DNA from: Brevibacterium sp. JSBI002
GTDB taxonomy: Bacteria; Actinomycetota; Actinomycetes; Actinomycetales; Brevibacteriaceae
Assembly: GCF_026013965.1 (NCBI RefSeq)
Contig: NZ_CP110341.1
Location: forward strand, 744,001-808,000
DNA: 64,000 nucleotides
Reading direction: 5' to 3'
The translations under genes were made by a program, and so were the position numbers. The notes below the pieces were generated by a model. The model searched no databases, was not told the origin of the DNA, and worked only from the letters and a program-made list of their open reading frames with translations. Position 1 is the first letter of the stretch; every line of letters begins with the position of its first letter. Positions 48,375-57,713 of this stretch are shown here, piece after piece.

Positions 48375-49262
48375 ATGTCCAAGACCATCGCTTTCATCGG
48401 ACTCGGAATCATGGGCCTGCCCATGGCCAAGAACCTCGTAAACGCCGGATTCGACGTCCGCGGCTTCAACCGCACCCCGTCCAAGGCCCAAACGCTCGCC
48501 GAGGCGGGTGGCAGTGCCGCCGCCACCATCGCCGAGGCGGTGGCCGGGGCCGACGTCATCATCACCATGGTTCCCGACTCACCCGACGTCGAAGCCGTGC
48601 TCACCGGCGACGACGGAATCCTCGCGCACGCGTCTGCCGGGGCCACCTGGATCGATTTCTCCACCATCCGCCCCGATGTCGCGAAGGACCTGGCCGAACA
48701 GGCCAAGGCCGCCGGCCTCAAACCGCTCGACGCTCCCGTCTCCGGCGGCGAACCCGGTGCCATCGACGGCGTCCTGTCCGTCATGGTCGGCGGCGACCAG
48801 GCCGACTTCGACGCGGTGTCCGATGTCTTCGAAGCCGTCGGCAAGACCATCGTCCTCGTCGGCCCCTCGGGAGCCGGCCAGACCGTCAAGGCCGCGAACC
48901 AGCTCATGGTCGCCGGCAATATCGGACTGCTGGCCGAAGCCGTCGTCTTCCTCGAGGCCTATGGAGTCGAAACGGGTGCGGCGCTGCAGGTCCTCGGCGG
49001 CGGTCTGGCCGGATCCAAGGTGCTCGACCAGAAGGGGCAGAAGATGCTCGACCGCTCCTTCGGCCCCGGATTCCGGCTCGAACTCCACCACAAGGACATG
49101 GGCATCGTCACCGCCGCCGCCCGTGAGGCAGGAGTAGCGATTCCGCTCGGCGCCACGGTCGCCCAGCTCGTCGCCGCAACCGTGCAACAGGGCAACGGAG
49201 GACTCGACCACTCGGGTCTCTTCACCGTCATCGAAGCTCTCTCCGGTAAGAACGAGAACTGA
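48375..49262 (+). CDS. glxR: Tartronate semialdehyde reductase (2-hydroxy-3-oxopropionate reductase)
   Basis: 295 residues of the beta-hydroxyacid dehydrogenase family: [15 protein letters not shown] binds NAD(P)[12 protein letters not shown] is the substrate signature, and [11 protein letters not shown] holds the catalytic Lys. It reduces tartronate semialdehyde to glycerate. AAGGAG lies upstream and hyi ends 35 bp before. Confidence 0.92.
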   Translation: MSKTIAFIGLGIMGLPMAKNLVNAGFDVRGFNRTPSKAQTLAEAGGSAAATIAEAVAGADVIITMVPDSPDVEAVLTGDDGILAHASAGATWIDFSTIRPDVAKDLAEQAKAAGLKPLDAPVSGGEPGAIDGVLSVMVGGDQADFDAVSDVFEAVGKTIVLVGPSGAGQTVKAANQLMVAGNIGLLAEAVVFLEAYGVETGAALQVLGGGLAGSKVLDQKGQKMLDRSFGPGFRLELHHKDMGIVTAAAREAGVAIPLGATVAQLVAATVQQGNGGLDHSGLFTVIEALSGKNEN

Positions 49263-49420
49263 ACGACCGCCTCGGCGCCGGTGATCGATTCGTCGATCAT
49301 CCCCGGCCGAGGCCACACCAGCCGGGCGGGGTCGTCGGCCCAACGACACCGACGGTCCCGCCCAACCATGAACCGAGCCGGCGACAGCGTCGTCGCCGGC
49401 TCACGAACAAAGGACGAACA

Positions 49421-51220
49421 ATGACACGCATGCGCGCGGTCGACGCCGTTGTGCTCATCCTCGAGAAGGAAGGCGCCACCGAGACCTTCGGGCTGCCGGG
49501 AGCGGCCATCAACCCGCTCTACTCGGCGATGAAGGCTCACGGCGGAATCCGCCACACGCTGGCCCGGCACGTCGAAGGAGCCTCGCATATGGCCGACGGA
49601 TACACCCGTGCGGCACCGGGCAACATCGGAGTCTGTCTGGGCACCTCGGGCCCGGCGGGCACCGACATGATCACCGGGCTCTACGCCGCGGCCGCGGACT
49701 CCCAGCCGATCCTGTGCATCACCGGCCAAGCACCGGTCGCCGTGCTCGACAAGGAGGACTTCCAGGCCGTCGACATCGCCTCGATCGCGAAGCCTGTGAC
49801 GAAGATGGCCAAGACGGTGCTCGAAGCCGGGCAGGTGCCCGGCGTCTTCCAGACCGCTTTCCAGCTCATGCGCTCGGCCCGTCCCGGACCCGTGCTCATC
49901 GACCTGCCCATCGACGTGCAGCAGACCGAGATCGAATTCGACATCGACGCCTACGAACCGCTGGCCCCCGCCAAGCCCGCGGCCACCTCGGCGCAGGCGG
50001 AGAAGATCCTCGATCTCATCGCCGAGGCGGAGCACCCCATCATCATCGCCGGCGGGGGAATCATCAACGCCGACGCCGCCGATCGGCTCGTCGAATTCGC
50101 CGAACTCACCTCCATTCCGGTGTCGCCGACCCTCATGGGCTGGGGCGTGATCCCCGATGACCACCCGCTGGCCGCGGGCATGGTCGGAATCCAGACGCAC
50201 GTGCGCTACGGAAACGCGAGCTTCCTCGAATCCGACCTCGTCATCGGCATCGGCAACCGCTGGGCCAACCGTCACACCGGTGACCTGAACGTGTACCGGA
50301 AGGGTCGGAAATTCGTCCACATCGACATCGAACCCACACAGGTCGGACGCGTCTTCTCCCCAGACTTCGGTGTCGCCTCGGACGCCGGAGCCGCCCTCGA
50401 TGCGCTGCTGAGCGCGGCACGTGGGCGAACCGGAGAGCGGGCGCTGCCGGACTTCACCGGTTGGGCCAGCGAATGCACGGCACGGAAGTCGACCGAGCAC
50501 CGGAAGACGAACTTCACCGAGGTGCCGATCAAGCCCCAGCGCGTCTACCAGGAGATGAACCAGGCCTTCGGACGCGACGTCACCTACGTGTCGACGATCG
50601 GGCTCAGCCAGATCGCGGGCGCCCAGATGCTGCACGTCTACCGGCCCCGGCACTGGATCAATGCGGGACAGGCCGGACCTTTGGGGTGGACCGGACCGGC
50701 GGCACTCGGTGTGGCCAAGGGAAAGCCCGGCGAGACCGTGGTGGCGCTGTCCGGTGACTACGACTTCCAGTTCATGATCGAAGAGCTCGCAGTCGGCGCG
50801 CAGCACAAGATCCCCTATGTCCACGTCGTCGTCAACAACTCCTACCTGGGACTCATCCGCCAGTCCCAGCGCGGATTCGAGATGGACTACGAGGTGTCGC
50901 TGGCCTTCGAGAACATCAACGCCGCCGGTTCCGCATCGTCCGGTTACGGAGTCGACCATGTGGCCGTGGCCCAGGGACTCGGGTGCAAGGCGCTGCGGGT
51001 CGAGGACCCCGAACTCATCGGCGAAGGCCTGCGCGTGGCCAAGGAGCTCATGGACGAACACCAGGTGCCCGTGGTCGTCGAGGTCATCCTCGAGCGGGTC
51101 ACGAACATCTCGATGGGAACCGCCCTAGATCAGATCAACGAGTTCGAGCCCCTCGCCCATACCCCGGCCGACGCTCCGACTGCGCTGAGCCCGATGGGCG
51201 AACTGGCAGCGGCGAAATAG
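49421..51220 (+). CDS. gcl: Glyoxylate carboligase (tartronate-semialdehyde synthase)
   Basis: 599-residue thiamine diphosphate enzyme. The first domain has [19 protein letters not shown] with no catalytic Glu, replaced by hydrophobic residues as is typical for Gcl; [13 protein letters not shown] follows. The ThDP motif [12 protein letters not shown]...[10 protein letters not shown] is in the last third. It joins two glyoxylates with loss of CO2. It follows glxR by 158 bp. Confidence 0.94.
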   Translation: MTRMRAVDAVVLILEKEGATETFGLPGAAINPLYSAMKAHGGIRHTLARHVEGASHMADGYTRAAPGNIGVCLGTSGPAGTDMITGLYAAAADSQPILCITGQAPVAVLDKEDFQAVDIASIAKPVTKMAKTVLEAGQVPGVFQTAFQLMRSARPGPVLIDLPIDVQQTEIEFDIDAYEPLAPAKPAATSAQAEKILDLIAEAEHPIIIAGGGIINADAADRLVEFAELTSIPVSPTLMGWGVIPDDHPLAAGMVGIQTHVRYGNASFLESDLVIGIGNRWANRHTGDLNVYRKGRKFVHIDIEPTQVGRVFSPDFGVASDAGAALDALLSAARGRTGERALPDFTGWASECTARKSTEHRKTNFTEVPIKPQRVYQEMNQAFGRDVTYVSTIGLSQIAGAQMLHVYRPRHWINAGQAGPLGWTGPAALGVAKGKPGETVVALSGDYDFQFMIEELAVGAQHKIPYVHVVVNNSYLGLIRQSQRGFEMDYEVSLAFENINAAGSASSGYGVDHVAVAQGLGCKALRVEDPELIGEGLRVAKELMDEHQVPVVVEVILERVTNISMGTALDQINEFEPLAHTPADAPTALSPMGELAAAK

Positions 51221-51278
51221 GCAGCGTCCAACCCGCCGAAGGGCTGGGCCGAACCGCCCGAGCCGAGTAGTCTAGAAC

Positions 51279-51288
51279 GGTATACCGA
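51279..51288. promoter_or_regulatory. Palindrome CGGTATACCG upstream of allantoinase
   Basis: Perfect 10-bp palindrome 46 bp before the allB start, extended rightwards as ATACCGAAAC. This resembles the ATACGGAAA half-site at the hyi, glxK and malic enzyme promoters except for one G-to-C change. It is a candidate operator. Confidence 0.4.
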
Positions 51289-51333
51289 AACTGCATCCAC
51301 CGGCCCACAAGGGCGGGCGACCGAGGAGGAACA

Positions 51334-52689
51334 TTGAGCAACGACGCTGACTTCGACCTGATCATCCACGCCGAGAGGGCTCTGCTGCCCGAGGGCATCG
51401 AACCGGTGGCGATCGGGGTCAGGAGCGGGAAGATCGCCGAGATCGCCCGCGGTGGACAGGATCTGGATGTGGCCGCCTCGGCGGGGGCGGAGGTCATCGA
51501 GATCGGGGATGATCAGGTGCTGCTGCCGGGTCTCGTCGACTCTCACGTCCACGTCAACGACCCCGGTCGCGCCGAATGGGAGGGCTTCGCCAGCGCTACC
51601 CGCGCGGCCGCGGCCGGGGGAGTCACGACGATCGTCGACATGCCGCTTAACTCGCTGCCGCCGACGGTCAACGTCGACGCGTTGGAGACCAAACGTGAGG
51701 TCGCCGAGCCCAAGGCCTTCGTCGACGTCGGCTTCTGGGGAGGGGCGATCCCCGGCAACACCGCTGATCTGCGGCCCCTGCACGAGGCGGGCGTCTACGG
51801 TTTCAAATGCTTCCTCGAGGACTCCGGCGTCGAGGAGTTCCCGCCGCTGGAACCGGCGGAGATGAAGACGGACATGGCCGAGATCGCCTCCTTCGACGGA
51901 ATGCTCATCGTCCACGCCGAGGATCACGAAGTGATGACCTCGGCGCCGAAGAACTCGGGTCCGAAGTTCGCCGACTTCCTCGCCACGCGCCCCCGCGAGG
52001 CCGAGAACGTCGCGATCGCCCGCGTCATCGACGCCGCTCGGGAGACCGGAGCAAGGGCGCACATCCTGCACCTGTCCTCGGCGGATGCGCTCGACCAGAT
52101 CGCCGCGGCCAAGGCCGAGGGCATCAAGCTGACCGTCGAGACCTGCCCGCACTACCTCCTCTTCACCGCCGAGGAGATCCCGGACGGGGCGACGACGCAC
52201 AAGTGCTGCCCGCCGATCCGTGAGGAATCGAACCGGGAGGCGCTGTGGCAGGGGCTCATCGAGGGCACGATCGACTGCATCGTCTCCGACCATTCGCCCT
52301 CCACGGCCGAGCTGAAGCTGCTCGACACGGGCGACTTCGGTGCCGCGTGGGGCGGGATCTCGTCGCTGCAGCTGGGACTCTCGCTCGTGTGGACCGAAGC
52401 CGCGAAGCGCGGAATCGAGCTCGCCGAGGTGGTCCGCTGGATGTCCGCGGCACCGGCGGCCGTGGCCCGGGTTGCCGGCAAGGGAGCGACCGCCGAGGGC
52501 AATGACGCGGACTTCGCCGTCTTCGCCCCCGACGAGGAGTGGACCGTGAAGGCCACGGAACTCTGGCACCGCAACCAGATCAGCGCGTATGACACTCGCA
52601 CCGTGCGCGGTCGGGTCACGCAGACGGTGTTGCGCGGGGCCCCGGTCGACTTCGAGACCCCGGGAGGCCGCCTCCTCCAAGCCCGCTGA
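51334..52689 (+). CDS. allB: Allantoinase
   Basis: 451-residue cyclic amidohydrolase. DSHVHVNDPGR holds the first metal-binding His pair, GFKCFLEDSG carries the lysine expected to be carboxylated, then IVHAEDHE, ILHLSSADAL and DHSPST complete the binuclear site. It opens allantoin to allantoate. TTG start at 51334 with GAGGAGGA just upstream. Copy C of the palindromic element follows 7 nt after its stop. Confidence 0.93.
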   Translation: MSNDADFDLIIHAERALLPEGIEPVAIGVRSGKIAEIARGGQDLDVAASAGAEVIEIGDDQVLLPGLVDSHVHVNDPGRAEWEGFASATRAAAAGGVTTIVDMPLNSLPPTVNVDALETKREVAEPKAFVDVGFWGGAIPGNTADLRPLHEAGVYGFKCFLEDSGVEEFPPLEPAEMKTDMAEIASFDGMLIVHAEDHEVMTSAPKNSGPKFADFLATRPREAENVAIARVIDAARETGARAHILHLSSADALDQIAAAKAEGIKLTVETCPHYLLFTAEEIPDGATTHKCCPPIREESNREALWQGLIEGTIDCIVSDHSPSTAELKLLDTGDFGAAWGGISSLQLGLSLVWTEAAKRGIELAEVVRWMSAAPAAVARVAGKGATAEGNDADFAVFAPDEEWTVKATELWHRNQISAYDTRTVRGRVTQTVLRGAPVDFETPGGRLLQAR

Positions 52690-52696
52690 CCAATTA

Positions 52697-52752
52697 CTAC
52701 CTGACGGCGGCCCAGCAACCTGGCGCGAGGTTGCTGGGCCGCCGTCAGGTAG
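52697..52752 (+). repeat. 56-nt palindromic intergenic element, copy C (after allB)
   Basis: Perfect 25-nt arms (52697-52721, 52728-52752) and loop GGCGCG, identical to copy B including flanks AATTA and TTCTGGGG. Plus-strand orientation, matching allB. Confidence 0.93.
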
Positions 52753-52836
52753 TTCTGGGGAGAAGTTATCCACAGATCGCATTCGTCTATTGTATTTTGA
52801 TGCTAGACGATGCAATTTGGTGTCATGTATCTGTGT

Positions 52837-53826
52837 ATGACGACTGAGAAGCTCTACCGGTTAGGGTTCACCAAGGACGAAGTCAGGCGCGGAGAGCGAT
52901 GCTGCCTCACGCGCATCGCCCGCGGACGCTATGTGGCGACCGGATCGTGCGACGAGGCACGACACGAAATCATCTGGGCGGCCCTGAGCGAAGCGGACTT
53001 CGAGGAGTTCGGCCACCAAGGCGATATGCGCGATGAGATCGAACCCCTGAGAGTCCTCATCCGCACGCGAGCGGAGAGGATCCACACCGCCTCGGGCCGA
53101 TGGCGCGTGACCAAAGGGCGGGAGGTGTTCTCGCACTTATCGGCTGCACTCGTCCACGGGCTGCCGATCGCCTATCCTGCCGAGACCAGGGTCGAGGTCT
53201 TCCGTCCCAACGTCAGTCGCAAGTACCGGTACCTCTACGTGCGCAATCGCGAGGTGCCGTCGGCGCACCGGAAGATGGTCGGCATCTATGCGGTGACGAC
53301 GATGGAGCGCACGCTCATCGATATCGCTCGTGATTACCCACCGGACGTGTCTGTGCCGATGTTAGATGAGGTGATCCGTCGGGGCCGCACCACGCGTTTC
53401 CGCATCGAAGCGGTGTTGGCAGAATGCCCCGAATCCCGCGGGGACACGGCGGTGGTGCGCGCCCTCGACCTCACCGACGGCCGGCGGGAGGCCCCTTCGG
53501 AGTCGATCGCAGCGGTGCGCTTCTTCGAGCACGGAATCACCGGATTCGAACCGCAGGTGGACTTCTTCGGCCACCTCGGCGAGGTCATCGCCCGTGTCGA
53601 CTTCTGCAACCACGATGCCCGACTCATCGTCGAGATCGACGGGCTGGAGAAGTACACGATGGAGGGGCGTTCGACTCGTGAGAGCCTCGCTGCGGAGAAA
53701 GCTCGCGAAGCCGCGGTCGAGGCCAGGGGGTACAAAATCATCCGCCTGACCTTCGGCGACCTGTTCCGCACTGCTCCGTTCGAACGCATCCTCGGGACCC
53801 TCGCCACTCGTCTGCGCACTGGATGA
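52837..53826 (+). CDS. Hypothetical protein with AbiEi-like N-terminus and DUF559-like C-terminus
   Basis: About 329 residues. The N-terminal part (LYRLGFTKDEVRRGERCCLTRIARGRYVATG) resembles the wHTH region of AbiEi-type antitoxin-like proteins. The C-terminal 90 residues (EPQVDFFGHLGEVIARVDFCNHDARLIVEIDGLEKY...RLTFGDLF) resemble the Vsr/PD-(D/E)XK-like DUF559 fold, with Asp and the E-x-D pair in place. No toxin partner is adjacent. It lies alone between palindrome copies C and D. An AT-rich leader precedes it; the start is uncertain (52810 or 52825 are alternatives). Confidence 0.68.
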   Translation: MTTEKLYRLGFTKDEVRRGERCCLTRIARGRYVATGSCDEARHEIIWAALSEADFEEFGHQGDMRDEIEPLRVLIRTRAERIHTASGRWRVTKGREVFSHLSAALVHGLPIAYPAETRVEVFRPNVSRKYRYLYVRNREVPSAHRKMVGIYAVTTMERTLIDIARDYPPDVSVPMLDEVIRRGRTTRFRIEAVLAECPESRGDTAVVRALDLTDGRREAPSESIAAVRFFEHGITGFEPQVDFFGHLGEVIARVDFCNHDARLIVEIDGLEKYTMEGRSTRESLAAEKAREAAVEARGYKIIRLTFGDLFRTAPFERILGTLATRLRTG

Positions 53827-53838
53827 TCCCGCCTGGAA

Positions 53839-53894
53839 CTACCCGACGGCGGCCCAGCAACCTCGCGCCAGGTTGCTGGGCCGCCGTCAGGTAG
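53839..53894 (-). repeat. 56-nt palindromic intergenic element, copy D (after bcp)
   Basis: 25-nt arms (53839-53863, 53870-53894) and loop CGCGCC, minus-strand orientation as shown by CAATTA on the right. One arm base differs (C at 53844 where the others have T). In RNA of the minus strand this makes a G-U pair, so the hairpin survives in the bcp transcript but has a C-A mismatch in the opposite transcript. Confidence 0.9.
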
Positions 53895-53897
53895 CAA

Positions 53898-54376
53898 TTA
53901 GGGGAGGAGCTGTTCGCGGAGGCGGCCACGTGGCCGCGGGCGTCGACGTTGTACTCGGCGTGGGTGAGCGTGCCGTCGGCGCCGATGACGAATGTCGAGC
54001 GCTGAGTGCCCTGGAACGTGTGCTCGCCGACCGTCTTCTGTCCATAGCTGCCGTAGGCCTTCGCCACCGCGGCACCCGGGTCGGAGAGCAGCGAGAAGGT
54101 CAGCCCTTCCTCGGCGGCGAACTCCTTGAGCGATTCGGTGTCATCGGGGGAGACCCCGAGAACCTCGAAGCCGGCGGCCGCCAGCGCCGAGAGGTTGTCC
54201 CGAAAATCGCAGGCCTCCGTCGTGCAGCCGGGAGACGCGGCCTTCGGGTAGAAGTAGAGGATGACGCTGCGGCCGGCATAGTCGGCCTTCGACACCGTCC
54301 TCCCCTCGGCGTCGGTGAGCGTGAAGTCGGGAGCGATGTCGCCGACGGTGAGCTGAGTCTGAGTGGTCGTGGTCAT
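53898..54376 (-). pseudogene. bcp: Peroxiredoxin (Bcp/PrxQ type), frameshift at the extreme C-terminus
   Basis: About 159 residues if corrected. ILYFYPKAASPGCTTEACDF holds the peroxidatic Cys; the following VSPDDTESLKEFAAEEGL and FVIGADGTLTHAEYNVDARGHVA are typical. As written, the frame runs past the expected stop, through palindrome D and 89 bp into the convergent gene to 53738. Adding one C to GGCC (53923-53926) gives GHVARLREQLLP and a TAA at 53898-53900. That TAA is in the same flank, TAATTGCTACC, as the putA stop. It reduces peroxides using thiols. The ATG overlaps the glxK stop. Confidence 0.85.
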
Positions 54377-55566
54377 GGTGCGTCCTTTCGTCGTTGAAAT
54401 GGTGCGTCCGGCGGCGCGCTGAGTGCGCACGCCTGCGCGGCCGTGTCCTCGATGAGCGCTTCGGCGCGCTCGGACAGGGTGGTGAGGTCTGCCGGTCCCG
54501 GTGCGATCGACAGCGCCGCCGTGATCCCGGCATCCCGACATTCCGCGGCGGTCAGACCGACCCGACCGGCGATGACGATCACCCTCGCCGAGGCGGGGGC
54601 ATGGTCCCGCACGGCCGCGACGACCTTCCCGCCCAAGGATTGGGAATCGAATGACCCCTCTCCCGTGAGTACGAAATCAGCGTCGGCCAGAGCCTCGGAC
54701 AGTCCCACCGCCTCGGCGACCATCGTCGATCCGGGCACCACCTCGGCGCCGAGCAGCGTCGTCAGCGCCAACGGAATCCCGCCGGCAGCCCCGAATCCCG
54801 GCGTCGCCGCCAGGTCTTTCGCCTCAGCAGCGGTGCAGGTGAGCACCTCGGCCAAGTGGGCGAGTCCGGAATCGAGCACGGCCACCGAGTCCGCGTCCGC
54901 ACCCTTCTGCGGACCGAAGACAGCAGCGGCCCCGCGAGGCCCGGTGAGCGGATTGTCGACATCGACGGCGATGCGCCACCGCACGGCCGTCGCCCGCCGG
55001 TCCAGCCCCGAGATGTCGACCGCTGAGATCGCGGCCAGGCCGCCTCCGCCCGGCGTGACCGGCTGACCTGCAGCGTCGGTGAAACGGGCGCCGAGGGCGG
55101 CCAGTATTCCGGTCCCGCCGTCCGTGCTCGCCGAGCCGCCGATGCACAGCAGGATCTCCTCGACGCCGAGGTCGAGCGCCGCGGCCGCGATGAGCCCGAC
55201 GCCGTAGGTATCGGCGCGTTCGGGCTGCAGCTCCACGTCCGAGACCTGCGGCAGGCCATTGGCTTGGGCCGCCTCGATGACCGCGGTCTTTCCGTCCGGC
55301 GAGAGGCCGAAGTCCGCCGAGGCGGTCCTGCCCAAGGCATCGACCGTGTCGACGGTGCGTGGCTGGGTTCCCCAGACGGCGAGCAGGGCGTCGAGTGTGC
55401 CCTCCCCGCCGTCGGCGAAGGGCAGTTCGGTGACCTGTGCGCCGGGGAAGACCGCCCGAGCTCCGCGGGCCATGGCGGCTGCCGCGGCAGGAGCGGAGGC
55501 CGAGCCCTTGAATGAGTCAGGGGCGCAGACGATTGACGGGGGCTGATCTGTCGTTGTCAGGCTCAT
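54373..55566 (-). CDS. glxK: Glycerate kinase (GlxK/GarK family)
   Basis: 397 residues with APDSFKGSASAPAAAAAM at the start, PFADGGEGTLDAL, LCIGGSASTDGGTGI, the GFGAAGGIPLAL motif and DFVLTGEGSFDSQS, all typical of the type II glycerate 2-kinases. It phosphorylates glycerate made by GlxR, completing glyoxylate assimilation. It is divergent from uraD across a 199-bp operator region and its stop overlaps the bcp start (ATGA). Confidence 0.92.
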   Translation of the reverse strand: MSLTTTDQPPSIVCAPDSFKGSASAPAAAAAMARGARAVFPGAQVTELPFADGGEGTLDALLAVWGTQPRTVDTVDALGRTASADFGLSPDGKTAVIEAAQANGLPQVSDVELQPERADTYGVGLIAAAALDLGVEEILLCIGGSASTDGGTGILAALGARFTDAAGQPVTPGGGGLAAISAVDISGLDRRATAVRWRIAVDVDNPLTGPRGAAAVFGPQKGADADSVAVLDSGLAHLAEVLTCTAAEAKDLAATPGFGAAGGIPLALTTLLGAEVVPGSTMVAEAVGLSEALADADFVLTGEGSFDSQSLGGKVVAAVRDHAPASARVIVIAGRVGLTAAECRDAGITAALSIAPGPADLTTLSERAEALIEDTAAQACALSAPPDAPFQRRKDAP

Positions 55567-55624
55567 GCGCTCATTCAACCTCATCATCGTCGGCGGGGTG
55601 TGCGGCGGTTGCCACACGAACAGT

Positions 55625-55650
55625 ATCCACCATACGGAAGACAGTTTCCA
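55625..55650. promoter_or_regulatory. Paired operator motifs near the glxK start
   Basis: TCCA-N2-ATACGGAA at 55626-55639 overlaps GGAA-N6-TTCC at 55636-55649. The arrangement mirrors that at hyi (47463-47487), where the order of the two overlapping motifs is reversed. Confidence 0.55.
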
Positions 55651-55707
55651 CAAAAATGTGTGAGCAATTTGACATTGCCGATGACGCCCAGCAGACTCGG
55701 AGCAGTT

Positions 55708-55729
55708 GTTCGGAAATGGTATTCCGAAC
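55708..55729. promoter_or_regulatory. 22-bp palindromic operator upstream of uraD
   Basis: GTTCGGAA and TTCCGAAC form perfect 8-bp arms around ATGGTA. The core GGAA-N6-TTCC has the same spacing as the boxes at hyi, glxK and iclR. It lies 36 bp before the uraD GTG. Confidence 0.65.
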
Positions 55730-55765
55730 GGTGAAAGTCATTCAGTGCCTGCCAAGGAGGTCACC

Positions 55766-56257
55766 GTGGACCTGGCCGAGTTCAACCGACTCCCAGCCGA
55801 TGATGCCCGCGGAATTCTGCGTCCCTGCCTCGACGTCGACCGGTGGATCGACGCGATCGTCGACGCCCGCCCCCTGGCCGACCTCGACTCCGCCAAGGCG
55901 GCGTCCAGCGCCGCCGTACCGTTGTCCGCCGCCGAGATCGACGCGGCGATGTCCCATCATCCGCGCATCGGTGAGAAGGCGAAGGGCGATAGCGTCGAGG
56001 CGGCCCACTCGAGCCGTGAACAGGCCGGACTCGGCACCCTGGAAGCAGATGTGCAATCCCAGCTGGCCGCGGGCAACGCCGCCTACGAAGACCGCTTCGA
56101 CCGCGTCTTCCTCATCCGCGCCGCCGGTCGCAGCCCTGAGGAGATCCTCTCCGAACTGCAGCGCCGAATGGACAACACAGCCGAGGATGAGACCGCCGAG
56201 GTCGGGCAGCAGCTCATCCAGATCGCCGAACTGAGACTCGAAGGGATCCTCTCATGA
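55766..56257 (+). CDS. uraD: OHCU decarboxylase (2-oxo-4-hydroxy-4-carboxy-5-ureidoimidazoline decarboxylase)
   Basis: 163 residues, all-helical family. The catalytic His65 lies in SHHPRIGEKAKG, and GRSPEEILSELQRRMDN forms the substrate-side helix. It makes S-allantoin from OHCU. I chose GTG at 55766 because AGGAGG lies 6 nt upstream. Overlaps hiuH by 4 bp. Confidence 0.93.
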   Translation: MDLAEFNRLPADDARGILRPCLDVDRWIDAIVDARPLADLDSAKAASSAAVPLSAAEIDAAMSHHPRIGEKAKGDSVEAAHSSREQAGLGTLEADVQSQLAAGNAAYEDRFDRVFLIRAAGRSPEEILSELQRRMDNTAEDETAEVGQQLIQIAELRLEGILS

Positions 56258-56577
56258 GCTTCATCACCGCCCATGCACTCGACTCCATGGTCGGCACCCC
56301 CGCCGCCGACCTCGAGGTCACTCTCTGCTCTGGGGCCGAGACCATCGTCTCGGCCCGCACCGACGACAACGGGCGAGTCTCCGACTTCGGCCCCGACCAC
56401 CTCGAGCCGGGGGACTACCGGATCGTCTTCGGCACCGGCGACTACTTCGCGGCCAGGGAGATCGATCACTTCCACCCCGTGGTCACCATCGACTTCACCG
56501 TCCAGGCCGGGCAGGAGCACTATCACATCCCGCTGCTGCTCAGCCCCTTCGCCTACAGCACCTACCGCGGCAGCTGA
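56254..56577 (+). CDS. hiuH: 5-hydroxyisourate hydrolase (transthyretin-like)
   Basis: 107 residues. ITAHALDS holds the first active-site His, the DHFHPVVTIDF segment the next His, and the protein ends in the diagnostic YRGS. It hydrolyses the product of uricase and is translationally coupled to uraD. Confidence 0.95.
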   Translation: MSFITAHALDSMVGTPAADLEVTLCSGAETIVSARTDDNGRVSDFGPDHLEPGDYRIVFGTGDYFAAREIDHFHPVVTIDFTVQAGQEHYHIPLLLSPFAYSTYRGS

Positions 56578-56733
56578 GCCGCGCCCATAATCGCTCACAG
56601 GGGAAGCAGGCCCCCTGCAGGATCTCCATCCTCAACAAACCGCCGAAGCCGACCGGGAACTGCCGGCAGGCCTCGCCAATCGAATGGTCACGGCGTGAGC
56701 AGGTGCGCACGCCGACGAACTGGAGGAAGAAAA

Positions 56734-57618
56734 ATGAGCAAGGTCCGACTGACATCGAACCAGTACGGCAAGGCGGAGAACCGACTCATGCGGGTCTACC
56801 GCGACACCGACCGCCACGAGATCCGCGATCTCAACGTCACCTCACAGCTGTGGGGCGACTTCGAGACCGCTCACACCGAGGGCGACAACGAGCACGTCGT
56901 CGCCACCGACACCCAGAAGAACACGGTCTTCGCGAAGGCCAAGGAGCTGGGCGTGAGCTCGCCCGAACAGTTTTTCATGGGCCTGGCCGACCATTTCACC
57001 TCGAGTTTCGACTGGGTCACCGGCGGACGCTGGGAAGCCGAAGAATACGGCTGGGACCGGATCAACGACCACAATCACTCGTTCTACAAGTCCGCTCCCG
57101 AGGTCCGCACCGTCGTCTTCACCCGTGACGGTGACAAGGACACGCTGATCTCCGGCTTCAACGGACTCACCGTGCTCAAGACCACGGAGTCGGGCTTCGT
57201 CGGCTACCCGAAGGACAAGTACACGACCCTGCCGGAGACCCAGGACCGGATCCTCGCGACCGATATCGCCACCCGGTGGATCTACAACTCCACCGACCTC
57301 GACTTCGAAGCCGTGTACACCAAGGTCAAGGAGATCATCCTCGACTCCTTCACCGATCACTTCTCCCACGCCCTGCAGCACACGCTGTACCAGATGGGCG
57401 AGAAGGTCATCGAGGCCGTGCCGGAGATCGACGAGATCCGCTTCTCCTGCCCGAACAAGCACCACTTCCTCTATGACATCGAACGTTTCGGGCTCGAGAA
57501 CCCGAACGAGGTCTTTATCGTCGCCGACCGCCCCTACGGCCTCATCGAAGCCACCTTCACCCGTGAAGGCGTCGACGAGAACAAGGACGCATGGGCACAG
57601 GTCGCCGGCTTCTGCTGA
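56734..57618 (+). CDS. Urate oxidase (uricase)
   Basis: 294-residue two-domain tunnelling-fold enzyme. SNQYGKAENRLMRVYRD contains the catalytic Lys, VVATDTQKNTVF the Thr of the Lys-Thr dyad, and NKHHFLYDIERFGLENPNEVF the final His region. The sequence is cofactor-free uricase, not the FAD-type HpxO. GGAGGAAG precedes the ATG. It lies 156 bp after hiuH and completes urate to allantoin. Confidence 0.95.
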   Translation: MSKVRLTSNQYGKAENRLMRVYRDTDRHEIRDLNVTSQLWGDFETAHTEGDNEHVVATDTQKNTVFAKAKELGVSSPEQFFMGLADHFTSSFDWVTGGRWEAEEYGWDRINDHNHSFYKSAPEVRTVVFTRDGDKDTLISGFNGLTVLKTTESGFVGYPKDKYTTLPETQDRILATDIATRWIYNSTDLDFEAVYTKVKEIILDSFTDHFSHALQHTLYQMGEKVIEAVPEIDEIRFSCPNKHHFLYDIERFGLENPNEVFIVADRPYGLIEATFTREGVDENKDAWAQVAGFC

Positions 57619-57655
57619 GATCTGAACATCACCTGCTGAGACATGACTTTCCATC

Positions 57656-57690
57656 TCCGGGCTCCCGGGGTACTGTTCCGGGAGCCCGGA
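57656..57690. terminator. Stem-loop between uricase and aceE
   Basis: Perfect 13-bp stem (57656-57668 with 57678-57690), 9-nt loop. It ends 23 nt before the aceE start and has no T-run, so it may terminate the uricase transcript or fold in the aceE leader. Confidence 0.6.
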
Positions 57691-57713
57691 CCCCGTGAGA
57701 AGGAAACCCCGAT

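Noticed and set aside
47348..52752. Copies B and C as direct repeats bounding a mobile segment carrying hyi-glxR-gcl-allB
   Set aside because: The genes are ordinary pathway members, each copy sits at its own gene end, and no transposase or target duplication is visible.
51130..52815. Minus-strand open frame across allantoinase
   Set aside because: Antisense shadow; it also runs through the palindromic element.
53738..53897. Extended peroxiredoxin C-terminus translated through palindrome D
   Set aside because: The added residues come from the repeat and the antisense of the neighbour; one restored base gives the normal family ending.
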